A stretch of 15,186 nt of DNA from Ignavibacteriaceae bacterium (lineage in GTDB: Bacteria; Bacteroidota; Ignavibacteria; Ignavibacteriales; Ignavibacteriaceae), in contig JALNWB010000093.1 in the NCBI GenBank assembly GCA_023231105.1, forward strand, positions 1 to 15,186. Direction: 5' to 3'. Made by a program: the position numbers and the translations under genes. The notes beneath the pieces are model-generated. The model was not told where the DNA came from, made no database searches, and saw only the letters and a program-made list of their open reading frames with translations. Positions 1-6,811 of this stretch are shown one piece after another (the stretch's first letter is position 1; the number at the start of each line of letters is the position of its first letter).

Positions 1-9
1 TTAAAACAC

Positions 10-44
10 AAAACCCTTATAAGTTATTACCTTATAAGGGTTTT
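10..44 (-). terminator. Intrinsic terminator of tRNA-Asp
   Basis: A perfect 14-bp inverted repeat (arms 10-23 and 31-44, 7-nt loop 24-30) lies just past the 3' end of the minus-strand tRNA. Read on the minus strand, the arm ends in a GGG then TTTT, followed by GTGTTTT, which is the form of a rho-independent terminator. The fold and placement are seen directly. Its function is inferred. Confidence 0.85.
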
Positions 45-47
45 AAG

Positions 48-124
48 TGGCGGGGTCAACGAGGCTCGAACTCGCGACCTCCTGCGTGACAGGCAGGCGC
101 TCTAACCAACTGAGCTATGACCCC
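48..124 (-). tRNA. tRNA-Asp (anticodon GTC), CCA encoded
   Basis: The minus strand gives a full cloverleaf. The 7-bp acceptor stem (GGGGTCA with TGACCCC) is perfect. The D arm reads AGTTGGTTAGA. The anticodon stem CCTGC/GCAGG closes the loop CTGTCAC, which holds GTC. The T arm carries TTCGAGC. The discriminator is G, and the 3' CCA is encoded (48-50 on the + strand read TGG). It decodes GAC/GAU codons. It lies on the same strand as pfkA, about 70 nt further downstream, and has its own candidate promoter and a strong terminator, so it is probably a separate transcription unit. Confidence 0.97.
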
Positions 125-156
125 GTTTTTAGAAGAATATTTAAATGAGCAGTACA

Positions 157-185
157 AATATAGCTGTGAGAAAAATAAAAATCAA
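157..185 (-). promoter_or_regulatory. Candidate sigma-70 promoter for tRNA-Asp
   Basis: On the minus strand TTGATT (185-180) is followed, after exactly 17 nt, by TATATT (162-157). These match the -35 and -10 consensus at 4/6 and 5/6. The predicted start would fall near position 150, about 25 nt before the mature tRNA, leaving a short 5' leader for RNase P. The region is AT-rich, so a chance match is possible. Confidence 0.4.
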
Positions 186-194
186 TCGTTTTCT

Positions 195-1289
195 TTAATC
201 TCCAAAAGAAATTCCTACTGCACGAGCCGCTAAAACAGCCTGAGTCTTTGGCTGCACTAATTTCTGTTTTGAAATAGCATCTTTTATCTTAACATTTTTC
301 ACTTCATTTCCTTTAAGTGAAACCATTCTGCCGAATTTTCCCCTTGCAACTAAATCAATTGCAAAAGCGCCGAATTTTGTAGAAAGAATTCTATCATACG
401 GAGTAGGAGTTCCTCCGCGCTGTACATGTCCCAAAACCGTAACCCTTGTTTCGCGTCCTGTATTTTCTTCAATATTTTTTGCAACTAATTCGGCAATTCC
501 GCCGAGTTGATTCGGATCGGTTCTTTTAATGTCATGCCCCTTCAAAACAATATCACCATCTTTAGCTTTTGCTCCTTCAGAAACACAGACCAGGCTAAAC
601 TTCTTCCCTTGCATTTCTCTCTGTCTAATTTTTTCATATACTTTTTCCCAATCAAACGGAATTTCAGGGATAAGAATAATATCAGCGCCTCCGGCTAATC
701 CGCCGTGCAAAGCGATCCACCCGGCATATCTTCCCATAACCTCAACAACAATAACCCTGTGATGAGATGATGCGGTTGTGTGTAATCTATCAAGCGCTTT
801 GGAAACAACATAAACGGCAGAATCATGTCCGAATGTTAAATCAGTTGAATCCAAATCATTATCGATCGTTTTTGGAACACCGACGCAATTCAATCCCATC
901 GAGGATAATTTATTTAGAATATGCATTGTTCCATCACCACCAATACCAATTAGGCAATCTAAATTCCATAACTTATAATTTTTTACTGCTTCTTCACCAA
1001 GATCAAGAATTTCAATTTTTCCATCTTTTTCAATGGGATAATGAAATGGATCGCCTTTATTTGATGCACCTAAAATTGTACCTCCCATCGCTAAAATACC
1101 TGAAACATCTTTGTTGTATATTTCTTTTGATTTCCCTTCAACTAATCCTTCAAAACCGTCAATAATTCCCAGCACAGTCATCCCATGTTCAATAGCGGGT
1201 TTTGTTACACCGCGGATAACCGCATTCAGTCCGGGGCAATCTCCTCCTCCTGTTAATATTCCTACTCTTTTTACTTTAAATGGAGCCAT
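195..1289 (-). CDS. pfkA: 6-phosphofructokinase (group III type)
   Basis: This enzyme phosphorylates fructose 6-phosphate to fructose 1,6-bisphosphate in the cytoplasm, the committed step of glycolysis. At 364 residues it is longer than the E. coli-type enzyme of about 320. The N-terminal GGGDCPGLNAVIRG (residues 14-27) is the family's opening nucleotide-binding loop. GGDGT (117-121) and PKTIDND (139-145) form the phosphoryl-donor and catalytic site, with Asp143 as the expected base, and MGRYAG (185-190) contacts the sugar phosphate. The donor site is mixed. Gly120, at the E. coli Gly104 position, favours ATP, while Lys140, at the Gly124 position, is the residue usual in PPi enzymes. Both residues occur together in group III members, where either donor is known, so the donor cannot be read from the sequence. 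The ATG at 1289 has a good AGAGG ribosome binding site. A 19-bp palindrome sits 22 nt upstream. Confidence 0.95.
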   Translation of the reverse strand: MAPFKVKRVGILTGGGDCPGLNAVIRGVTKPAIEHGMTVLGIIDGFEGLVEGKSKEIYNKDVSGILAMGGTILGASNKGDPFHYPIEKDGKIEILDLGEEAVKNYKLWNLDCLIGIGGDGTMHILNKLSSMGLNCVGVPKTIDNDLDSTDLTFGHDSAVYVVSKALDRLHTTASSHHRVIVVEVMGRYAGWIALHGGLAGGADIILIPEIPFDWEKVYEKIRQREMQGKKFSLVCVSEGAKAKDGDIVLKGHDIKRTDPNQLGGIAELVAKNIEENTGRETRVTVLGHVQRGGTPTPYDRILSTKFGAFAIDLVARGKFGRMVSLKGNEVKNVKIKDAISKQKLVQPKTQAVLAARAVGISFGD

Positions 1290-1310
1290 TACTTTCCTCT
1301 TATATTTATT

Positions 1311-1329
1311 TTATCTTTATTAAAGATAA
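1311..1329. promoter_or_regulatory. Palindrome upstream of pfkA, possible operator
   Basis: TTATCTTTATTAAAGATAA is a perfect inverted repeat with 9-bp arms and a 1-nt centre, ending 22 nt before the pfkA start codon. A symmetric site of this size and position fits the operator of a dimeric regulator. I cannot match it to a named regulon. In such AT-rich DNA a chance palindrome is possible. Confidence 0.3.
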
Positions 1330-1343
1330 TTTCTTTTGTTGTT

Positions 1344-1676
1344 TTAAAAATAAAGCCTAATAACTGTATGTAGTTTTTCAATTCTTTCAAACTGATGGAT
1401 ATTCTTTGCTGCAATTTTTATTGAATCATTTGAAGAACTTTTCGGCAAAAGGATATCCGAATTGTAATTCTCTTTATCAAACCGATCTTCCACTTCGCTT
1501 CTTGAGGAAGTGAGTCAATATTTCTTTCCTAAAATTGATATACGATATTAACGCTGTTTTTTGAATTGCGTTATACTAATATTGTGTTTTTTAGGCTCTT
1601 CAATGAAATAATCAAATTGTGAAAGAACATTTAGACGTTTTCCTAAAGTTTCTAAGGCAGATGCTTCTAAATTCAT
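1344..1676 (-). pseudogene. Possible decayed small gene, unrecognised
   Basis: The gap between the transporter gene and pfkA (1290-1765) holds no intact gene. On the minus strand a 42-codon ORF (1676-1548) starts at ATG with MNLEASALETLGKRLNVL and ends KKQR. Further on, in another frame, an open run of 57 codons without a start (1514-1344) reads, in part, DRFDKENYNSDILLPKSSSN and ends KLHTVIRLYF. The residue mix of both segments looks protein-like rather than random, and a third frame between them (IDSLPQEAKWKIG) does too. That pattern would fit one gene broken by frameshifts. I do not recognise the family. The ATG directly follows a 14-bp AT-only palindrome (1677-1690). It may equally be chance open frames in AT-rich DNA. 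Confidence 0.25.
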
Positions 1677-1765
1677 AATTAATATTAATTTTCAATCAAA
1701 ATTTACGAATTTTTTTTGATTTGATGAATTCCCCATTATACTTTTTTTTAAGAATGTTTTATTGC

Positions 1766-3274
1766 TTATTTGACTGCCGGAATTGCCCAATCCGGGAAGA
1801 CAGAAAGATCAATATTGAAAATTATCCTTCCGAAAAAATAAACGGCTAAGAGCAATACCGGGATGCTGATCAAATTTAAACACACCCCAACTTTCGCCAT
1901 TTCACTCATTTTTAACCGCTGGCTTCCGAATACAACTGCATTTGGCGGTGTACCAACCGGAAACATAAACGCAAACGAAGCCGAAAGCGTAGCCGGAATC
2001 ATAAAGAAAAGAGGATGTATGTGCATTGCAACAGCCATTGAAGCGGTAATCGGCAAGACCATTTCCGCGGTTGCGGTATTGGATGTAAATTCGGTTAAAG
2101 CTTGAACGACAAAAGCAATAACTACCATCATTAAAATTGGCGAAAGAGATCCGAATGATGTTAGCGTTTTTCCTATGCTTTCTGAAAGTCCGCTCGTTAC
2201 AAATCCTTTTGCAAGAGCAAAGCCGCCGCCAAATAATAAAATTATTCCCCAGGGAATTTTTACAAAAACTTCTTTATCAAGTAAAAAAGTTGCCGCTTTA
2301 TTTTTTGAAGGAATAACAAAAAGAAGCGAAGCCATTGCTATCGCAACCACTCCATCATTAAAATATTCCGGATGAGGAAAAATATTTGACCATCCGGGAA
2401 TAGTAGTAAAACCGAGGATCATATCACTTCTGAATATCCACAATATTGCCGTAGTAAAAAAAACACCGCCTACAAATAATTCTTCCGAACTTATTTTTCC
2501 CAATCCTTTTTTCTCTTCTTTTATCATTTGAATATCGGCACTTAAATCTTTGTGAATTTTAAAGAATACTTTAACAAGAAGAAAATAGCATACCGTTAAA
2601 AGGAAAAGCGCAATAGGTAAGGCTAACTGCATCCAAGCGCCAAAACCGATTTCCGGGGCATGCGGAAAAATAATGTGCAGTATTCTTGCAAGCGATAAAT
2701 TTGGAGGCGTACCGATTAATGTTGCTATTCCACCTATTGATGCGCCGTAGGCAATGCTCAACAAAACTGCAGTGGAAAAAGAATGAGTAATTTCTTCCGA
2801 AAACTTTTCTTCAAGTTGAGTAATTATTGCCAGACCGATCGGCAGCATCATTACAGCTGTTGCGGTATTCGAAATCCACATAGAAATAAAAGCAGAAGAT
2901 AAGAGAAATCCCAAAACAATTTTTTGCGGACTACTTCCGACAACTGAAATAATAAAAAGCGCAATCCGTTTGTGGAAATTCCATTTTTCCATAGCAAGTG
3001 CAATAAGGAAACCGCCAAGAAATAAAAAAATAGTTGAATTAATATATGTCATTGCGGTTTGTTCTCCGCTCACAATTCCAAAAATCGGGAAAAGGAATAG
3101 TGGAAGAAGAGAAGTGGCAGCCAAAGGAACGGCTTCTGTAACCCACCAAACCGCCATTAAAGCAGCCACAGCGGCCATTTTTGTTATCATCGGATTTGTT
3201 TTATCAAAATCAAAAAAGAGAAGAATTATTACAAAAGCTATAAGACCAACAAATAAACCGATTTTTTTTTTCAT
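1766..3274 (-). CDS. DASS/SLC13 family sodium:dicarboxylate symporter
   Basis: This is an inner-membrane transporter, most likely moving C4- or C6-dicarboxylates (succinate, malate, fumarate, citrate) with sodium. The 502 residues are strongly hydrophobic with about a dozen membrane segments. The family's early signature WWVTEAVPLAATSLLP is at 43-58. The two inverted repeats each carry the substrate/sodium-binding SNT motif (135-137 and 398-400), followed by GTPPN loops (188-192 and 441-445). This arrangement is the hallmark of the DASS family as in VcINDY. A charged cytoplasmic loop lies near residues 240-265. The ATG at 3274 has an AGAGG Shine-Dalgarno 7 nt upstream. It is divergent from coaD. 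Substrate and coupling ion are inferred from the family, and sulfate or other anions cannot be excluded. Confidence 0.9.
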   Translation of the reverse strand: MKKKIGLFVGLIAFVIILLFFDFDKTNPMITKMAAVAALMAVWWVTEAVPLAATSLLPLFLFPIFGIVSGEQTAMTYINSTIFLFLGGFLIALAMEKWNFHKRIALFIISVVGSSPQKIVLGFLLSSAFISMWISNTATAVMMLPIGLAIITQLEEKFSEEITHSFSTAVLLSIAYGASIGGIATLIGTPPNLSLARILHIIFPHAPEIGFGAWMQLALPIALFLLTVCYFLLVKVFFKIHKDLSADIQMIKEEKKGLGKISSEELFVGGVFFTTAILWIFRSDMILGFTTIPGWSNIFPHPEYFNDGVVAIAMASLLFVIPSKNKAATFLLDKEVFVKIPWGIILLFGGGFALAKGFVTSGLSESIGKTLTSFGSLSPILMMVVIAFVVQALTEFTSNTATAEMVLPITASMAVAMHIHPLFFMIPATLSASFAFMFPVGTPPNAVVFGSQRLKMSEMAKVGVCLNLISIPVLLLAVYFFGRIIFNIDLSVFPDWAIPAVK

Positions 3275-3400
3275 ACCATATCCTCTGATTTTGTGCTTAT
3301 GATAATAAAATTAATTAATAAAATGGAATTAAGGAAATTTATTTTCACTTTACCTATATTTAAATAAAAGATTTGGCAAGTTACTTATTAACAATTTTTC

Positions 3401-3404
3401 GGAG
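3401..3404 (+). promoter_or_regulatory. Ribosome binding site fixing the coaD start
   Basis: GGAG lies 7 nt before the ATG at 3412. An in-frame TTG at 3373 would add 13 residues, but it has no such site and would extend the protein beyond the family's usual N-terminus. The ATG is therefore preferred. Confidence 0.7.
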
Positions 3405-3411
3405 TATTTTG

Positions 3412-3897
3412 ATGAAGAGAATTGCTGTTTACCCCGGTACTTTTGATCCTGTAACAAACGGGCACATCGATATTGTACAGCGTGCATGTGAATTATTTGA
3501 TGAAGTTATCGTTACGGTTGCAGTTAATCCTTCAAAAGATCCGATGTTTACCGTTGATGAGAGGTTAAATCTTTTAAAAGAAAGTTTAAAGGATTTTCCT
3601 TCCGTAAAAATTGATTCGTTTAACGGACTGATAGTTGAACACGCCCATTCGGTAAACGCCGCTGCAATAATCCGTGGATTGCGGGCTGTTTCTGATTTTG
3701 AATTTGAATTCCAAATGGCGTTAATGAACAGAAAACTTGCCGACGACATTACTACTGTTTTTCTAATGCCGAATGAAAAATATACATATTTGAATTCAAC
3801 TATTATCCGTGGTCTGGCAAGATTCAAAGCGGACGTAAGCGAGTTTGTACCGGAAGCTGTGCAAAATGCGTTAAGAAAAAAAGTAGAAAAAAGATAG
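3412..3897 (+). CDS. coaD: Phosphopantetheine adenylyltransferase
   Basis: CoaD transfers AMP from ATP to 4'-phosphopantetheine, giving dephospho-CoA, the penultimate step of coenzyme A synthesis in the cytoplasm. The 161 residues are the usual length. YPGTFDPVTNGHIDIV (7-22) includes the TxGH nucleotidyltransferase motif (Thr15 to His18). IIRGLRAVSDFEFE (86-99) is the conserved phosphopantetheine-binding region, and YLNST (126-130) occupies the place of the usual ISSS motif. The chosen ATG has GGAG 7 nt upstream, and the protein then begins MKRIAVYPGTFDP, as in homologues. The gene stands alone, divergent from the transporter and convergent with the copper operon. CoaD is normally essential and constitutive. 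Confidence 0.97.
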   Translation: MKRIAVYPGTFDPVTNGHIDIVQRACELFDEVIVTVAVNPSKDPMFTVDERLNLLKESLKDFPSVKIDSFNGLIVEHAHSVNAAAIIRGLRAVSDFEFEFQMALMNRKLADDITTVFLMPNEKYTYLNSTIIRGLARFKADVSEFVPEAVQNALRKKVEKR

Positions 3898-3898
3898 A

Positions 3899-3937
3899 GA
3901 TTTTTTTTAACCCCGATACTGCAAAAAATCATTTTTT
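3899..3937 (+). terminator. Possible weak terminator after coaD
   Basis: GATTTTTT (3899-3906) pairs with AAAAAATC (3923-3930) around a 16-nt loop, and a run of seven T follows (3932-3938). It sits directly after the coaD stop codon. The stem is almost wholly A-T, so the hairpin would be weak. The call rests on position and the T-run. Confidence 0.3.
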
Positions 3938-3952
3938 TACCTCTATCAACAG

Positions 3953-4003
3953 TTCGTGTTAATTCCCCACCGTGCGGGGCAAGCTGTGCAATTCGTGTCT
4001 GGT
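3953..4003. repeat. Interrupted TTCGTGT-type intergenic element with GC-rich insert
   Basis: Two TTCGTGT words (3953-3959 and 3992-3998) are separated by a 25-nt GC-rich piece (3965-3989) containing CCCC...GGGG arms. AATT flanks this piece on each side (3961-3964 and 3990-3993). Removing the piece and one AATT restores TTCGTGTTAATTCGTGTC. The 10-mer AATTCGTGTC recurs, inverted, at 14540-14549 in the other intergenic region that follows a plus-strand gene and faces a minus-strand one. This suggests a dispersed intergenic sequence and perhaps a tiny insertion. The evidence is small and no search was possible. Confidence 0.3.
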
Positions 4004-4005
4004 TT

Positions 4006-4416
4006 TTATTCTATCATATTTTTAACCCGGGCTTTTACTTTAACAGCTCCTGCATGTTTAAAGAATAAAGTAACTTCACCTATTTGACCTTCCTTTAAAT
4101 CCTTTTTCAAACCAATAAGCATAACGTGAAATGACCGTGGTTTCAATTTTAAAGTTTCGCTGGATTTAATTTCCAGGTTACCTGCTTCACGCATCCCCAT
4201 CATTCCATTTTCTTCATATGTTTCGTGAACCTGGACGAGCCTGGCTAACGAAGAAGCGACTTTATATAACGTATCCGTTTTAGTTGAAATATTTTTCACA
4301 TCGGCAAAGAATGCCGTATTCATTCCCTTCCCGGCGTTGCGTATCCATTGATTTTCAATGTTAATCTTTCCGTTGGTTTGAAAAAACAGAAAAAGAATTG
4401 ATAAAAAATAAAGCAC
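4006..4416 (-). CDS. PCu(A)C family copper chaperone
   Basis: This is a periplasmic copper(I) chaperone that, with Sco, helps fill the CuA centre of cytochrome c oxidase. The 136-residue product has a short hydrophobic N-terminus (LYFLSILFLFF) that serves as a signal or anchor. The family copper-binding pattern H-X10-M-X21-H-X-M is met exactly by His64, Met75, His97 and Met99, with SFHVMLIGLKKDLKEG (96-111) typical of the family. The start is GTG at 4416, since no better start is visible, and its ribosome binding site is weak. It begins 7 nt after the end of the upstream Sco gene, so the two are almost certainly one operon and possibly translationally linked. The signal peptide lacks the usual N-terminal lysines, so the exact start is the least certain part. 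Confidence 0.88.
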   Translation of the reverse strand: MLYFLSILFLFFQTNGKINIENQWIRNAGKGMNTAFFADVKNISTKTDTLYKVASSLARLVQVHETYEENGMMGMREAGNLEIKSSETLKLKPRSFHVMLIGLKKDLKEGQIGEVTLFFKHAGAVKVKARVKNMIE

Positions 4417-4423
4417 GTTAGTC

Positions 4424-5002
4424 TCACAAGTTTTTAATATCGTTAATAATTTCTTCTAAATTGATTTCGCTTCCCCTATAACTTTTGCGGATATTCTGAT
4501 CTTGATCAACTAACGTGATGCGGTCTGTGTGCATAAAAAAATAAACCGGTTCCATATTTTCTGTAAAAGTTGTATCGTTTGCAATAGCAACTATGTGAAA
4601 TGTTTCCATTAACGATTTTATATTTTCTCTTTTACCGGAGAATAAATTGTAGTTTGATAGATCGAGATTTCTAACATCGGTAAAATTTTTCATAACCGAT
4701 GGAGTATCGCGTTCGGGATCAAAAGAGATTGCTGCAAATGAAACGTTATCGATTTTTTCTTCTTTTGCTTTTTTCTGTATGAGTTGAAGGTTGTGTGTTG
4801 TAAGAGGACAAATATCGGGACAGTTTGTAAAAATAAAACTTACAAGTAAAATTTTACCTTTATAATGCTTCGGAAAATCTATCGTTAAGCTATCTTGACT
4901 GACTAAAGTTTTCGAACGGTTACCAACAAATTCTTTTTCAGGAAATTTACTTTGGCATGAAATAAAAAGCAGAGAGATGAGTAAGAAAAAAAAATATTTC
5001 AT
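4424..5002 (-). CDS. SCO1/SenC/PrrC family copper assembly lipoprotein
   Basis: Sco proteins have a thioredoxin fold and act as copper chaperones or thiol reductases in CuA maturation of cytochrome c oxidase. The N-terminus MKYFFFLLISLLFISC is a lipoprotein signal with lipidation at Cys16, so the protein is membrane-anchored and faces the periplasm. The copper ligands are present: the CxxxC motif CPDIC (Cys61, Cys65) and the distant conserved His158 in FFMHTD. FDPERDTP (94-101) is also typical of the family. The 192 residues are a normal length. It is the first gene of a two-gene minus-strand operon with the PCuAC chaperone. No oxidase subunit gene lies nearby in the window. The ATG at 5002 has a poor Shine-Dalgarno. 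Confidence 0.92.
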   Translation of the reverse strand: MKYFFFLLISLLFISCQSKFPEKEFVGNRSKTLVSQDSLTIDFPKHYKGKILLVSFIFTNCPDICPLTTHNLQLIQKKAKEEKIDNVSFAAISFDPERDTPSVMKNFTDVRNLDLSNYNLFSGKRENIKSLMETFHIVAIANDTTFTENMEPVYFFMHTDRITLVDQDQNIRKSYRGSEINLEEIINDIKNL

Positions 5003-5056
5003 ATTAACATCTATAATTCAAATTCTAACTTTTGTTGATGAATATTATTCCGGAAT

Positions 5057-5145
5057 TTGAATATCGAATATTGAACAAGGAATGAGAAAGAAAGAAGTTT
5101 TCCGCCTTCTAAATTCGACATTCCTTGTTCGTTATTCATTATTCT
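5057..5145. repeat. Long imperfect inverted repeat (intergenic hairpin element)
   Basis: GAACAAGGAATG (5073-5084) and its exact complement CATTCCTTGTTC (5119-5130) form a 12-bp core. Outside it both arms continue as near-repeats of a GAATA-type 7-mer (left GAATATCGAATATT, right arm complement GAATAATGAATAAC), giving an imperfect stem of roughly 25 bp. The 34-nt loop contains a purine-rich AGAAAGAAAGAAG. It lies between pckA and the Sco gene, both on the minus strand. No minus-strand T-run follows it, so it is not a typical terminator of pckA. A dispersed REP-like or MITE-like element is the likelier reading. Confidence 0.5.
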
Positions 5146-5164
5146 TTTTTCCCCAACTTAGAGT

Positions 5165-6811
5165 TTATAACCGCTTCGGTCCTGCATTATAAACTTCATC
5201 GGTGACACCTTTTTTGAACAGTTTGAAATTATCTATAAACCGCGCAACCAGAGCGTCATATTTGTTCCAATATTCTTCTTTATTTCCCCAAGCGTTCATA
5301 GGATCAAGAACATCTTGTGGAACTTCGGGACAAGTGAGAGGAACTTCAAATCCGAATAATTTATCTTTTCTGTACTTAACCGAATCAAGTTTTCCATCAA
5401 GCGCTGCGTTAAGCAAGTTACGCGTATGTCTGATGCTGATACGTTTACCAACTCCAAATTTTCCGCCAACCCAGCCTGTGTTTACAAGCCAAACGTTTGA
5501 TTGGTTTTTCATAATTCTTTCTTTCAGCATTTCTGCATATTTAAAAGGATGACGAACCATAAACGGCGCTCCAAAACAAGCCGAGAACGTAATCTGTGGT
5601 TCAATGCCCAAACCGATTTCCGTTCCGGCAATTTTTGAAGTATAACCGCTGATGAAATGATATTGCGCTTGTTCAGGAGTAAGTTTTGCTATCGGAGGCA
5701 TAACACCGGAAGCATCGCAAGTTAAGAAAATAATATTCTTCGGATGTGTGTGTGCATATCCTTCCTTGACAATGTTCGGGATAAACTCAAGCGGATATGA
5801 AGCGCGTGTATTTTCGGTAATACTGTCATCATTCAAATCAATTTTACGAGAGATCGGATCGAAAGTTACATTTTCTAAAATCGTTCCATACTTTTGTGTG
5901 CAAGCAAAAATTTCAGGTTCGCTTTCCGCAGAAAGTCCGATAACTTTTGCGTAACATCCGCCTTCAAAATTGAAAATACCGCTGCTGCTCCAACCGTGTT
6001 CATCATCGCCAATTAATTTTCTTTTAGGATCAGCGGAAAGTGTAGTTTTACCGGTACCGCTTAATCCGAAAAATAATGCAGTATCCCCTTCTTTACCAAG
6101 GTTAGCGGAACAGTGCATCGGAAGAACATCGTTAAATGTTAAAAGATAATTTAACACGGTGAAAACTGATTTTTTTATTTCTCCGCCATATTCGGTGTTC
6201 GCAATAATCGCCATCCGGTTTGCAAAGTTTACAATAATTGCTGTCTCTGTCCGCGTTCCGTCAATAACCGGGTCAACTTTAAAACCCGGAACTGAAATAA
6301 CGGTAAATTCAGGAATGAATTTTTTTAATTCGTCTTTACTGTCGGTTGTGATAAACATATTTCTTGCGAACAAACTATGCCATGCTTTTTCCGTAATAAT
6401 TCTGACCGGCATTCTATATTCCGGGTCAGCGCCGGCGTAACAGTCTTGCACAAACAATTCTTCACCTTGTGCCCAAGCCTGTAACCTTGCGAACAAAGCA
6501 TTAAATTTTTCAAGTGAATACGGACGGTTGTAAACGCCCCACCAAACATTATCAATAGTGGATTCTTCTTGAACAACAAATTTATCTGCCGCAGCGCGGG
6601 CTGTATGTTTACCGGTATTTACCAACATTGCGCCGTGTGCCGAATATCTGGCTTCGTTTCTGAAAATAGCTTCTTCATTCAACGCTGCGTCTGGTAAATT
6701 CCAGAAAACTTTATCAAGATAGGTTAAACCTTGATTTTTTAATCTAAAATCGGAAGCTAATTCCATAGCTTCTTTACTTGCGGGAGTTTTGAAATCTAAA
6801 TATTTACTCAT
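5165..6811 (-). CDS. pckA: Phosphoenolpyruvate carboxykinase (ATP)
   Basis: PckA converts oxaloacetate and ATP to PEP, ADP and CO2, the entry step of gluconeogenesis, and can run in reverse to fix CO2. The 548 residues match the ATP-dependent family (E. coli 540). GLSGTGKTTL (249-258) is the P-loop (kinase-1a), and GDDEHGW (268-274) is the kinase-2 metal-binding motif. FNFEGGCYAK (280-289) and GYTSKIAGTE (389-398) are also characteristic, and the Lys-Thr pair of the P-loop is intact. The start is the ATG at 6811. It overlaps the upstream aminotransferase stop as ATGA, which implies translational coupling, while a TTG two codons earlier is less likely. The coupling makes an aspartate to oxaloacetate to PEP route plausible. 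Confidence 0.97.
   Translation of the reverse strand: MSKYLDFKTPASKEAMELASDFRLKNQGLTYLDKVFWNLPDAALNEEAIFRNEARYSAHGAMLVNTGKHTARAAADKFVVQEESTIDNVWWGVYNRPYSLEKFNALFARLQAWAQGEELFVQDCYAGADPEYRMPVRIITEKAWHSLFARNMFITTDSKDELKKFIPEFTVISVPGFKVDPVIDGTRTETAIIVNFANRMAIIANTEYGGEIKKSVFTVLNYLLTFNDVLPMHCSANLGKEGDTALFFGLSGTGKTTLSADPKRKLIGDDEHGWSSSGIFNFEGGCYAKVIGLSAESEPEIFACTQKYGTILENVTFDPISRKIDLNDDSITENTRASYPLEFIPNIVKEGYAHTHPKNIIFLTCDASGVMPPIAKLTPEQAQYHFISGYTSKIAGTEIGLGIEPQITFSACFGAPFMVRHPFKYAEMLKERIMKNQSNVWLVNTGWVGGKFGVGKRISIRHTRNLLNAALDGKLDSVKYRKDKLFGFEVPLTCPEVPQDVLDPMNAWGNKEEYWNKYDALVARFIDNFKLFKKGVTDEVYNAGPKRL

Noticed and set aside
3373..3411. Upstream TTG start extending coaD by 13 residues
   Set aside because: There is no binding site for it, while GGAG is correctly placed for the ATG at 3412 and homologues begin at MKRIAVYPGTFDP.
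3429..3932. Minus-strand ORF of 167 codons covering coaD
   Set aside because: It is a mirror of the coaD reading frame. CoaD has full family motifs and a good ribosome binding site, and the antisense product is unconvincing.
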